Positions 53,070 through 61,239 of a stretch of 64,000 nt of DNA are shown one piece after another. Below the pieces are notes generated by a model, which was not told the DNA's origin, ran no database searches, and saw only the letters and a list, made by a program, of their open reading frames with translations. Source of the stretch: Butyrivibrio sp. X503 (GTDB lineage: Bacteria > Bacillota > Clostridia > Lachnospirales > Lachnospiraceae); NCBI RefSeq assembly GCF_003625475.1, contig NZ_RAIQ01000001.1, positions 124,001-188,000 of the forward strand, in the 5' to 3' direction. Within the stretch, counting starts at the first letter, position 1. Every line of letters begins with the position of its first letter. A program made the translations under genes and the position numbers.

Positions 53070-53628
53070 ATCGTGTTATTCCTTCTCTTTCGAGCTCTTT
53101 CCTAAGTGTCTTTTTACCGTTCGAAAGAAGATTGTCTATTTTCTTCTTGCTGCATGCCATTATCTGTGCAGCCTGATCGTAACTTAGATCCATAGCATAT
53201 TTAAGCCACAATGCTTCTCTGTACTGCGTGGGAATAAGATTAAGGCACTTGTGAAGCGAACTGATATTTTCGTCGATAACCGTCTTTTTCTCCGGAGAAG
53301 CCTCTTCCGAGATGATATCGTCGGGAAGGCTGAACTCGCTTTGCTTAAGCTTTTTCCTCCAGAGGCGACACGCCTTGTGTCTGGCGGTCTTAAATAAATA
53401 CGCCTTAAAACAGCCCGCGCCGATCTTGGGCTTACGAACAAGAATCGCTGCGAACGAATCAAGCATCAGATCCTCGGCGTCATGGTAATCACCGATAAAA
53501 TAAAAAAGGTAGGACGTAAGAGCGTCTCCATAGCGAAGCATAAGCTTATCGCCCGCTTCCTGTTTACCTTTCAGATAATCGTTATACAGTTCATCGTCAC
53601 TTGGAAGTGTCTTATTATCAGGATTCAT
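53059..53628 (-). CDS. ECF-type RNA polymerase sigma factor
   Basis: The protein has 189 residues from ATG 53628 (a TTG two codons earlier is also possible). Region 2 is seen at about 25-85 (GDALTSYLFYFIGDYHDAEDLMLDSFAAILVRKP, FKAYLFKTARHKACRLWRKK) and region 4 at about 125-180 (LNLIPTQYREALWLKYAMDLSYDQAAQIMACSKKKIDNLLSNGKKTLRKEL). It is a group 4 sigma factor directing RNA polymerase to stress genes. It heads a five-gene operon with overlaps throughout: putative anti-sigma, 7-TM protein, PrsW-type protease and a second 2-TM paralogue. Confidence 0.9.
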   Translation of the reverse strand: MNPDNKTLPSDDELYNDYLKGKQEAGDKLMLRYGDALTSYLFYFIGDYHDAEDLMLDSFAAILVRKPKIGAGCFKAYLFKTARHKACRLWRKKLKQSEFSLPDDIISEEASPEKKTVIDENISSLHKCLNLIPTQYREALWLKYAMDLSYDQAAQIMACSKKKIDNLLSNGKKTLRKELEREGITRYEI

Positions 53629-54204
53629 ACCCAAAATCTCTCAAGATAATCTTAATAATATAACTATTTACCATAATGATATCATCCATATTTCGGTATG
53701 AAAAGAATTTTATGTTATCCGAAAAAAATCTCGGTATTTCTAATATTTCACCAACTTGCAGGACAAAAGAAATTTCTCGCCAATGTCTCCAAAAGCTCCA
53801 CTAATTCTCCCGGAGCATTCGCGATAATTAAGAACACGGGCTCTTATAACCCATGCAAAACGAAAGGAGTTTCATGCACAAAATCTGATTCAAAAAAATA
53901 AAGCCAAATCTATATATCTAGGAGATTCCATGCAAGTTGGTGTTTGGAAAAATTGCTCTGAAAACGAGCAATGCAGAACGAATGTCCTGCGTGACGTGAT
54001 GATGTGTAAAAACAGGTTGTCTTGTTCACGTTTCCGATGGGCATAGATTATCACCGTAAAAATACGATGTAAATAGGCTTGGACCAAACTTAAGGAAATC
54101 TACCGCAAATCTTAAGAAAGTCATAAGAAGTTTACTTAATTCCGCTTCTTGGTTATCTAAATTCTCAGAAATGATATTCAGATAAATCTCCTATTACATA
54201 AAAA
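53629..54204. other. Gene-poor region between the sigma operon and the zinc-ribbon gene
   Basis: About 575 bases with no conserved gene that I recognise. The sigma-operon promoter must lie at about 53640-53720; an ACCGA motif occurs twice on the minus strand there (near 53694 and 53731). A 38-codon frame with a good ribosome site lies on the plus strand at 53930-54046 and is listed separately. Confidence 0.5.
53930..54046 (+). CDS. Candidate 38-residue peptide with four cysteines
   Basis: The ATG at 53930 follows TAGGAG by five bases. The peptide starts MQVGVWKNCSENEQC and has cysteines at 9, 15, 26 and 32, two CX5C pairs in the arrangement CX5CX10CX5C, with many charged residues and no signal peptide. 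A four-codon frame with another good site (AAAGGAG) lies 60 bases upstream. Four regularly spaced cysteines in so short a chain suggest a metal-binding or disulfide peptide, but a chance frame cannot be excluded. No homologue comes to mind. Confidence 0.35.
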   Translation: MQVGVWKNCSENEQCRTNVLRDVMMCKNRLSCSRFRWA

Positions 54205-54235
54205 TCCCGGGACCTCCAAATGCGAAAGCCCCGGA
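54205..54235 (-). terminator. Terminator of the zinc-ribbon membrane protein gene
   Basis: Seven-base GC-rich arms with one internal mismatch, then ATTTTTATG on the minus strand. Confidence 0.6.
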
Positions 54236-54267
54236 ATAAAAATGCAGATTATTCAAGTGATCCTATA

Positions 54268-54825
54268 TCAGCCCTTCATGAATCCGATCTCGCTGATAAG
54301 GGGAACATCCATAGCCTTTCCGCCAATAACGTTTACAAAGGCAATGATCCTTATTACTATCAAGGCAAGGAAGCAAGCGCCTGATATGAACCATCCGAGG
54401 AAAGGAATGATAAGCGGAATAAGAACGATAACGCTGCAAATCTCGATCTTAACAGCCTGCTTAGCGTGGAATCTTGTAAAAGGTGAGTTGTTAATAAGAA
54501 GAGCAACTATGATTCCGAGAATTCCGAAAAGGTAAGCAAAAGCAGCAAAGAACTTATTATCTGCGATATCTCTTGCATCAAATTCTTTAGTGTGATCATT
54601 GGGATTGAAAGTCTGATACTGCTGATATCCGTTAAACTGAGGTGCTACGGCGGGCTGCATCTGTGTAGGTACAGGGCCGTTCTGTGGTGCACCCTGAGGA
54701 TTAGGGTTGTTTACAGGCTGTGCCTGCTGTGCTCCCGCGTTGTTCTGTTCAAGATTAAAGCCGCAGCTCTCACAAAATTTAGCTTCATCGACTGTTTGTG
54801 CGCCGCAATTAGGACATGTTTTCAT
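54268..54825 (-). CDS. Zinc-ribbon plus DUF4870-like membrane protein
   Basis: The 185-residue protein begins with a zinc ribbon (CPNCGAQTVDEAKFCESCG, cysteines at 4, 7, 18 and 21), then a Pro/Gln/Asn-rich linker to about residue 85, then three to four membrane segments with NSPFTRFHAKQAV typical of the DUF4870/Tic20-like family. Such proteins are common in Firmicutes and their function is unknown. The gene is divergent from the GTPase-NYN gene. The start has a GGGGG site. Confidence 0.85.
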   Translation of the reverse strand: MKTCPNCGAQTVDEAKFCESCGFNLEQNNAGAQQAQPVNNPNPQGAPQNGPVPTQMQPAVAPQFNGYQQYQTFNPNDHTKEFDARDIADNKFFAAFAYLFGILGIIVALLINNSPFTRFHAKQAVKIEICSVIVLIPLIIPFLGWFISGACFLALIVIRIIAFVNVIGGKAMDVPLISEIGFMKG

Positions 54826-54900
54826 GGTGTGTACCCCCTAGTACTAATTATTATTTTTATTTATACATTTTACATTCACAGTACGGTATTTTCAATATAT

Positions 54901-54929
54901 TTGCTAGTGTTCCTTACATAATGCATAAT
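54901..54929 (+). promoter_or_regulatory. Promoter of the GTPase-NYN gene
   Basis: TTGCTA (54901-54906), 17-base spacer, CATAAT (54924-54929). The start codon is 40 bases downstream. Confidence 0.55.
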
Positions 54930-54968
54930 AGTAAATACCATCTTATTTTTATGGAAGGAACTATTATA

Positions 54969-57698
54969 ATGCACAACCTGACAATGGGCATACTTGCCCA
55001 CGTAGATGCCGGTAAGACAACACTCTCCGAAGCAATCCTGTTCTTATCCGGCGCCATACGAAAAGCAGGAAGAGTCGACCACAAGGATACTTTTCTTGAC
55101 ACATATGAACTTGAAAGAGCCCGCGGGATCACAATTTTCTCCAAGCAGGCTGTTTTTGAATATAACGATACCAGATTCGATCTTCTCGACACTCCGGGAC
55201 ACACCGATTTTTCTCCCGAAATGGAGAGAACGCTTCAGGTGCTTGATGTCGCCGTTCTTATGATAAGCGGACCCGACGGGGTTACCGGACAGGTCAAGCT
55301 CCTGTACAAGCTTCTTAAGCATTACAACATCCCCACCGTCATTTTTGTAAACAAGATGGATCAGCCCCTTGCCGATAAAGAGCGCTGCCTAAACGATATC
55401 AGGGCTTCGCTGTCTTCATCCTGCATTGATCTGAGTGAAGGCTATACTGTTCCCGAGATCCAGGAAGAGCTTGCCATGTGTGACGAAGAACTTCTTTCGG
55501 ATTATTTAAACGGAAAAAAGATCGAGAAAGAAGATATTTATTTATTGATAAAAAACAGGAAGTGCTTCCCTGTTCTCTTCGGCTCCGCGCTTAAAGCTGA
55601 AGGAGTAAAAGAGCTTATGGAGCTTGTTTCCGATCTGGCTCCTACGATCTGCAATGGCGAAAGCCGGGATTCATCTTCAGGTGTGACAGGTAAAGGCTCC
55701 CCGACATCCGGAACCGCTGCATTTGGTGCCAGAGTATTTAAGATCAGCCGCGATCCTTCGGGGAACAGACTGACTCACATTAAGATCACAAGCGGAAGTT
55801 TAAATGTAAGAGATGTAATAGGCGATGAAAAAGTCGACCAGATAAGGATCTACGCAGGCGATAAATATGAAGCCGTTCAAAGTGCAACTGCCGGCATGAT
55901 CTGTTCCGTAACAGGACTTAAAAACACTTCTCCCGGCGCAGGTCTCGGAGTTCTTGAAGGCGATAGCGTCTGCGAAGTTCTCCAGCCCATTCTTTCGTGC
56001 GCCCTTATACTCCCCGAGGACATCAGACCGATAACAGTCTACAACGATCTCAAAAATCTCGAGGAAGAAGAACCTATGCTGCGCGTTTCATTCTCGGAAG
56101 AGACAGGATCGATCGAAGTCTGCGTAATGGGCGAAGTTCAAAAAGAAATATTAGCGCACATACTGAAATCGAGATTTAATATAGACGCCAAGTTCGGACC
56201 CGCACACATCGTATACAAAGAGACTATTGCAGGCCCGGTTGAAGGCGTCGGTCATTTCGAGCCGCTCCGTCACTACGCCGAGGTTCATCTTCTTATTGAG
56301 CCCACAGAGCCCGGAAGCGGAATCTCATTTGACAGTAATTGCAGTACCGATGAGCTTGCACTTAACTGGCAGAGACTTATTCTCACTCACCTTGCGGAAA
56401 AGAAGCATCTCGGAGTTCTCACAGGTTCAGAGCTTACGGACGTAAAGATAACTCTCATAGCCGGACGTGCTCATGAAAAGCATACAGAAGGCGGCGATTT
56501 CAGACAGGCCACTTACAGAGCCGTAAGGCAGGGACTTATGCAAGCGGATTCCGTCCTTCTCGAGCCGATTCTAGAATACAGACTTGAAGTTCCCGGAGAC
56601 AGCGTTGGCCACGCACTCAGCGATATGCAACGAATGAACGGAACCGTGTCCGCGCCCGATATAGAAGGCTCTTTTTCGGTAATAACGGGAACCGTCCCCG
56701 TGGCATGTCTCGGAAATTACGCTCAGGAGCTCTCCGCTTACACACACGGAGAAGGCCGCCTTTTCACCACACTCAGCGGCTACAGCCCATGCCACAACAC
56801 CGAGGAAGTTCTTGAAGAGTATAACTACTATCCCGATCTTGATACGGACAATCCGTCAGCTTCGGTATTTTGCCAACACGGGGCTGCAACGATAATCCCA
56901 TGGGATGAAGTAAGAGATCATATGCACATAGATACCGGTTGGAGCAAAGAAGCGCCCGTAGGCTCTGCAACGGACCTAGTTGACAACATCGACATGGAGG
57001 CGCTTAAAAAGCTTCAGGCCAAAAGAGCGTCTATGGAAGACACACGCTCTTTTTCCGAAAAACAAAGGGACTACTTCGCTGCCGAAGATGAGCTGAAAGC
57101 CATCTTTGAAAGAACCTACGGTAAAGTAAAGCCAAGAGTCGAAGGTTCCAAAACAGAATTCAACGAAAGCTCTTTTGCAGGCCCCGATGAAAGCGTAAGG
57201 GACTACGCCGTTGAACAGGAAAAGGAGAAAAAGCACAGCAACAAAGGACAGAATTCAGACGAAGATCCGAATAAAGAATTTCTTTTGATAGACGGATACA
57301 ACATAATATATGCCTCGGAAAACCTTAAAGCTCTGGCACAGACCGATCTCAAGGCTGCACGTGATTCTCTGATCGACATCCTGAACAATTTTCAGGGCTA
57401 TCGCAGAGAAGAGCTGATACTTGTTTTTGACGCCTACAGAGTTCGTGGCGGTACGGAGCATGTCGAGAAGCAAGGAAACCTCACCGTCATCTATACAAAA
57501 GAAGCCGAGACTGCAGATCAATACATAGAAAAAGCGGCACATATAATCAGCAAAAAATACCGCGTAAAAGTCGCAACCTCAGACGCCATCGAGCAGATCA
57601 TCGTGTTCGGATCGGGCGCCATTAGGATGTCCGCAAGAGAATTGTGGAAAGAGATCGAATTAACGAATGAGCAGATAAGAGAAAAGATAAATAAGTAA
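54969..57698 (+). CDS. Tet(M)-like ribosomal-protection/EF-G-type GTPase fused to a NYN (YacP/Rae1) nuclease domain
   Basis: I start at ATG 54969 (909 residues), where GGAAGGA lies upstream and the chain begins MHNLTMGILAHVDAGKTT. The G domain is intact: AHVDAGKTT (G1), RGIT (G2), DTPGH (G3), NKMD (G4) and GSAL (G5). EF-G-like domains II-V follow and align with Tet(M), including DFRQATYRAVRQGL after the domain IV loop. After a charged linker (about 690-765) a NYN/PIN-like domain begins at about residue 768: FLLIDGYNIIYA, LILVFDAYRV, ETADQYIEKAA and VATSDAIEQ supply the acidic residues. Rae1, the free Bacillus form, cleaves mRNA in the ribosomal A site. The fusion may protect or rescue ribosomes and cut the mRNA; this is inference. 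Confidence 0.9.
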   Translation: MHNLTMGILAHVDAGKTTLSEAILFLSGAIRKAGRVDHKDTFLDTYELERARGITIFSKQAVFEYNDTRFDLLDTPGHTDFSPEMERTLQVLDVAVLMISGPDGVTGQVKLLYKLLKHYNIPTVIFVNKMDQPLADKERCLNDIRASLSSSCIDLSEGYTVPEIQEELAMCDEELLSDYLNGKKIEKEDIYLLIKNRKCFPVLFGSALKAEGVKELMELVSDLAPTICNGESRDSSSGVTGKGSPTSGTAAFGARVFKISRDPSGNRLTHIKITSGSLNVRDVIGDEKVDQIRIYAGDKYEAVQSATAGMICSVTGLKNTSPGAGLGVLEGDSVCEVLQPILSCALILPEDIRPITVYNDLKNLEEEEPMLRVSFSEETGSIEVCVMGEVQKEILAHILKSRFNIDAKFGPAHIVYKETIAGPVEGVGHFEPLRHYAEVHLLIEPTEPGSGISFDSNCSTDELALNWQRLILTHLAEKKHLGVLTGSELTDVKITLIAGRAHEKHTEGGDFRQATYRAVRQGLMQADSVLLEPILEYRLEVPGDSVGHALSDMQRMNGTVSAPDIEGSFSVITGTVPVACLGNYAQELSAYTHGEGRLFTTLSGYSPCHNTEEVLEEYNYYPDLDTDNPSASVFCQHGAATIIPWDEVRDHMHIDTGWSKEAPVGSATDLVDNIDMEALKKLQAKRASMEDTRSFSEKQRDYFAAEDELKAIFERTYGKVKPRVEGSKTEFNESSFAGPDESVRDYAVEQEKEKKHSNKGQNSDEDPNKEFLLIDGYNIIYASENLKALAQTDLKAARDSLIDILNNFQGYRREELILVFDAYRVRGGTEHVEKQGNLTVIYTKEAETADQYIEKAAHIISKKYRVKVATSDAIEQIIVFGSGAIRMSARELWKEIELTNEQIREKINK

Positions 57699-57837
57699 TT
57701 ATTCATAGTATTTTATGGGGGAATGATCTTCTAAAAAAGCTGATTCGTGGTATATGCCAAACCAAGCAATCATGCGGATGAATCATAACACTTGAAATAA
57801 AATTTCTTAAATCATATAAATATTGCGTAAAACCTAT

Positions 57838-57864
57838 TAACTTTTTATAAAAATGAGCCGATAA
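57838..57864 (+). promoter_or_regulatory. Sigma-28 (flagellar) promoter before the chemoreceptor
   Basis: GCCGATAA (57857-57864) matches the sigma-28/SigD -10 consensus at all eight positions; 15 bases upstream is TAAC, three of four for the TAAA -35. The ATG is 45 bases downstream. This ties the receptor to a flagellar regulon encoded elsewhere. Confidence 0.7.
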
Positions 57865-57908
57865 TTAAGAAGTAACGAATTATCTAAAAAAAGCGGGGGG
57901 TATATCTC

Positions 57909-59693
57909 ATGAAAGAGAAGAAAAGGAATTCCGGATTTCGTGCCAGCATGTCTGCCATCTTACTTCTTATCACATTTCCACTTATAATTGCACTTATCGC
58001 AAGCATTGTTTTCAGCAATGTTCAGATGAAGAGCATTGATAAGAGTGACGAAGAGTTGTATTATGATATGCTCTATACCATCAATTCGGATCTTATTAAT
58101 GCCGACAGAGATATGCATCAGGCCATGCTCTCTATCACCAGATATATTGCCAACTTTAAGTATGCCAATATGTCTACTCTTACTGGATACATGGATGATG
58201 TAAAGGTCAATATAGAGGAGACTACGCAGAGAGTTGAAGAAGCCACCTCTCTCGCACAGCAAAATACATATCTTTATAACACTATCACTGCCGAAAACGG
58301 TATGACATTTTCACAGTGCTACGACACTTTCTCAACCTATTTTGTCGCATGGCAGGAAGATTATAAGAATACTTTGGGCAGCGGAGAAGAATACAATGCA
58401 GGTTCCGGAGAGATCAAAAAGCTTTCCGATGACTTTGACGCAGCAAGATCCGCTCTCAATGATATGGTTGATATTGCAGACAGATGGGCCAAGGAAGAAA
58501 AGAACATCAATACAGCAAGTATTGCCAAGAAGATTGTTGCAAGCTCAATGATCTTAGGTGTCATCGCTGTAGTGCTTCTTATCTTTACTTTCATTATGCT
58601 CATCAATATAGTTAACAGCCTTAAGCAGATATCCAAGGCAGTTGACAGAGTTGCTTCGGGCGACTTTGTTACCAAGATTCATCCGACCAGCATTGTAAAA
58701 GACTTTAATAAGATCGGACAGGCTCTTGAAGGAATGCGTCATGAGCTCAGAAACGCCCTCGTTAAAGTTATAAATCATGCAGATACCGTCAACAGCAAGG
58801 CTGAACTTGCCAAAGATTCAATTGCAAGCTCTCAGAGAACGACAACAGACATCAGCTCTGCGGTTAACGATCTTGCATCCGGTGCTACGGCTATGGCTCA
58901 GGATGTTCAGAGTACATCCTCAATTACCATCAACATCGGTTCTTCTGTTGACAGCGTGCTTGAATCCGCCAATTCCAATCTTGAAAAAGGTCGCCTTGTA
59001 TACGGTGAATCTTCCAAGGTTAAGGAACAGCTTGAGCAGATCAAGCTTCAGGATCAAAAGACAGATGAGATGGCTACCAAAGTTGCGGAGTCAGTTAACG
59101 AGACAGCCAACGTCGTTGAGCAGATCTCTACCGCAGCCGAGTCCATCATTTCAATAGCAAGCCAGACCAACCTCCTTGCTCTCAACGCTTCAATCGAGGC
59201 TGCAAGAGCAGGTGAAGCGGGAAGAGGTTTCTCTGTAGTTGCAGATAACATCAAGAATCTTGCGGGTGACACCAATAATCTCGCAGGTGAGATCACCAAC
59301 ATGCTCTCGACAATTACTGATTATTCCAATACAAACAAGGAACTCACAGAGAGCATCAAAGAAGCTACTACCAATGAGGCCGCAGCCCTTGAGGAAATGA
59401 GTGAATCCTTCGATCAGATGCTTCAACTCCTCAAAGAGACCGAGGAAGGCAACAAGCAGATTGCAGCTCTTGTTGAGCAGATGAACTCAGATAAGGCCAA
59501 CATCCTAAGTTCTGTTGAATCTCTTTCAAGCATCTCCGAAGAGAATGCAGCTTCTACTCAGGAAACAAGCGCTTCTCTCATGGAACTTGATACAAATATG
59601 GAATCTGTTGTTGAGCAGGCTCAGGATCTCCAGAAGATCGCGGAAGAGCTCACAACCAACGTTAAATACTTCAAAGTTCAGCTTCCGGGCTAA
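57909..59693 (+). CDS. Methyl-accepting chemotaxis protein
   Basis: The 594-residue receptor has a membrane segment at about 16-36, a four-helix-bundle-like extracytoplasmic domain, a second segment at about 213-236, a HAMP domain and a long coiled-coil signalling domain with the conserved hairpin tip [37 protein letters not shown], which binds CheA and CheW. GGGGGG lies eight bases before the ATG. It is monocistronic, with a sigma-28 promoter and a terminator. The ligand is unknown. No other chemotaxis or flagellar gene is in the window. Confidence 0.95.
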   Translation: MKEKKRNSGFRASMSAILLLITFPLIIALIASIVFSNVQMKSIDKSDEELYYDMLYTINSDLINADRDMHQAMLSITRYIANFKYANMSTLTGYMDDVKVNIEETTQRVEEATSLAQQNTYLYNTITAENGMTFSQCYDTFSTYFVAWQEDYKNTLGSGEEYNAGSGEIKKLSDDFDAARSALNDMVDIADRWAKEEKNINTASIAKKIVASSMILGVIAVVLLIFTFIMLINIVNSLKQISKAVDRVASGDFVTKIHPTSIVKDFNKIGQALEGMRHELRNALVKVINHADTVNSKAELAKDSIASSQRTTTDISSAVNDLASGATAMAQDVQSTSSITINIGSSVDSVLESANSNLEKGRLVYGESSKVKEQLEQIKLQDQKTDEMATKVAESVNETANVVEQISTAAESIISIASQTNLLALNASIEAARAGEAGRGFSVVADNIKNLAGDTNNLAGEITNMLSTITDYSNTNKELTESIKEATTNEAAALEEMSESFDQMLQLLKETEEGNKQIAALVEQMNSDKANILSSVESLSSISEENAASTQETSASLMELDTNMESVVEQAQDLQKIAEELTTNVKYFKVQLPG

Positions 59694-59699
59694 AATTAA

Positions 59700-59733
59700 G
59701 GCGTCGCAGGATTTATCCCGCGGCGCCTTTTTT
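59700..59733 (+). terminator. Terminator of the chemoreceptor gene
   Basis: GGCGTCGC pairs with GCGGCGCC (one G-U), then six T. Confidence 0.88.
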
Positions 59734-59739
59734 AATCTT

Positions 59740-61239
59740 CTACTTCCAGTATGCGTTTATTTCTTTGGTCTCGTAATCTTTTATTTCCACTCCGTCAAAA
59801 GAATATCCTAATGTAAAATACGCTTCGGCTCCCTTCTTGGTATCTTCACTCTGCCCCTGTGCAGCCCTGAAATTTCCAAGAGAATAATAAACAAGCATAT
59901 TTCCGCCGTCAGGTCTTTCAAGCAGCTTGGTCTCCTGCATAACATGCGGATGCGAGCCTATAACTACGTCCGCACCGCCCTCTGCAAAAAGCTGCGTATA
60001 CCGCTCCTGCGAAGGCGTTATCTCTTTTACATATTCATCTCCCCAGTGCACAAATACGACCACAAAATCGGCTTCTTCTCTCGCAGATTTAAGGTCTTCA
60101 ATCAGCCTATTTTCATCTTCTGCAAGCTCATCGCCTTGTTCTGTGGCTTCATGCTCCTTGGGAAGATAATGCACAACATTCGGATAATCACCGGAAATAT
60201 CGCCGGCATTCGTTCCGTAGGTATATGAAAGCAGCGCAATCTTTATCCCGTTACGACTGATGATCTCATACGGCCTGTATTCAGTATCACTACTACTCTG
60301 GATTCCCACGCAGGTTATCTCATTGTCCTTATAAAAAGAAGTTGTAATATCAATGCCGGTCACTCCCCTGTCCAGTACGTGATTGTTGGCACATGTAGCC
60401 ACATCGAAACCTGCTTTTTTAATAGCCATTCCGACTTCTATGGGAGAACCAAAGCTTGGATATCCTCCGACCATCGACTCCTTATCGACAAGCACCGTCT
60501 CTGCGTTTAAAGCCGCAATATCGGCGCTTTGTATTTCTTTTATAAAAGGTTCGTACAAGAAATCGAAGCTTCCGTTTTTGTCATCTCTCGCATATTTATA
60601 TATAGGTTCATGAATAAGGTTATCACCGAATGCCGCCACGCTGACTTCATTTTCGATATTCTTAAGTCCCCAGCCTTCCCAGGTCCAAAGCGTGCATTTT
60701 TTATCTTTGTCCTCAATAAGAAGTATTGAAGAATTCTTCTCCATGAGCTTCATACGCACGGCATCAACACCGATCTCCGACGCGCCCCATTTATGTTCCA
60801 CACTTCCGTCGGGACTTAGATCATACAAAAAGATATGCTGGGAATAATCCTTTTCATCGCTCTTTACCCAGAAAGGCCTATGTTTACCGTACTTACCCTT
60901 TTTCCACAAAAGAGCGATCATCTCTTTATCGCCGTCTCTGTCTATATCCGTCACGAATACATCCTGAACCTTAAAACCGCGTTCGGATCTGAAAGCTATA
61001 TCACCGTTTCTGTCTTTAACCTGCAGTTTCTTGTTCTTTAACGCGACAACTATGCCGGAATAAGCCTTATCTTTTTCATTGTCAAAAGAAATCTCTTTTT
61101 CCTTCCAGCTAACCCATGACGGGATATGATTTCGGCGGATTGAGATCACGGCAATACAAATAGCTACCACTATCCCTAAGGATAGCAGTAGCCATTTAAG
61201 TTTTTTAATTAAAGATAGCTTTTTTTCCGGTATTTTCAT
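59740..61239 (-). CDS. CapA-family protein with N-terminal repeat-propeller-like region
   Basis: I start at ATG 61239 (499 residues), which overlaps the DUF3160 stop as ATGA. A membrane segment (about 15-36) anchors it with the body outside. Residues 50-200 contain short beta repeats with DRDGDKEMIALLW, like an FG-GAP/VCBS-type propeller fragment. Residues 205-499 are a CapA/PgsA metallophosphatase-like domain: VAAFGDNLIHEP, LNAETVLVD, CANNHVLDRG, VHWGDEY and IGSHPHVMQ. CapA proteins take part in poly-gamma-glutamate export, but no capB or capC is near, so the role is open. Confidence 0.88.
   Translation of the reverse strand: MKIPEKKLSLIKKLKWLLLSLGIVVAICIAVISIRRNHIPSWVSWKEKEISFDNEKDKAYSGIVVALKNKKLQVKDRNGDIAFRSERGFKVQDVFVTDIDRDGDKEMIALLWKKGKYGKHRPFWVKSDEKDYSQHIFLYDLSPDGSVEHKWGASEIGVDAVRMKLMEKNSSILLIEDKDKKCTLWTWEGWGLKNIENEVSVAAFGDNLIHEPIYKYARDDKNGSFDFLYEPFIKEIQSADIAALNAETVLVDKESMVGGYPSFGSPIEVGMAIKKAGFDVATCANNHVLDRGVTGIDITTSFYKDNEITCVGIQSSSDTEYRPYEIISRNGIKIALLSYTYGTNAGDISGDYPNVVHYLPKEHEATEQGDELAEDENRLIEDLKSAREEADFVVVFVHWGDEYVKEITPSQERYTQLFAEGGADVVIGSHPHVMQETKLLERPDGGNMLVYYSLGNFRAAQGQSEDTKKGAEAYFTLGYSFDGVEIKDYETKEINAYWK

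Noticed and set aside
53890..54087. Minus-strand open frame of 65 codons
   Set aside because: No ribosome site, odd composition and no link to neighbours; the opposite-strand 38-codon frame is better supported, though also weak.
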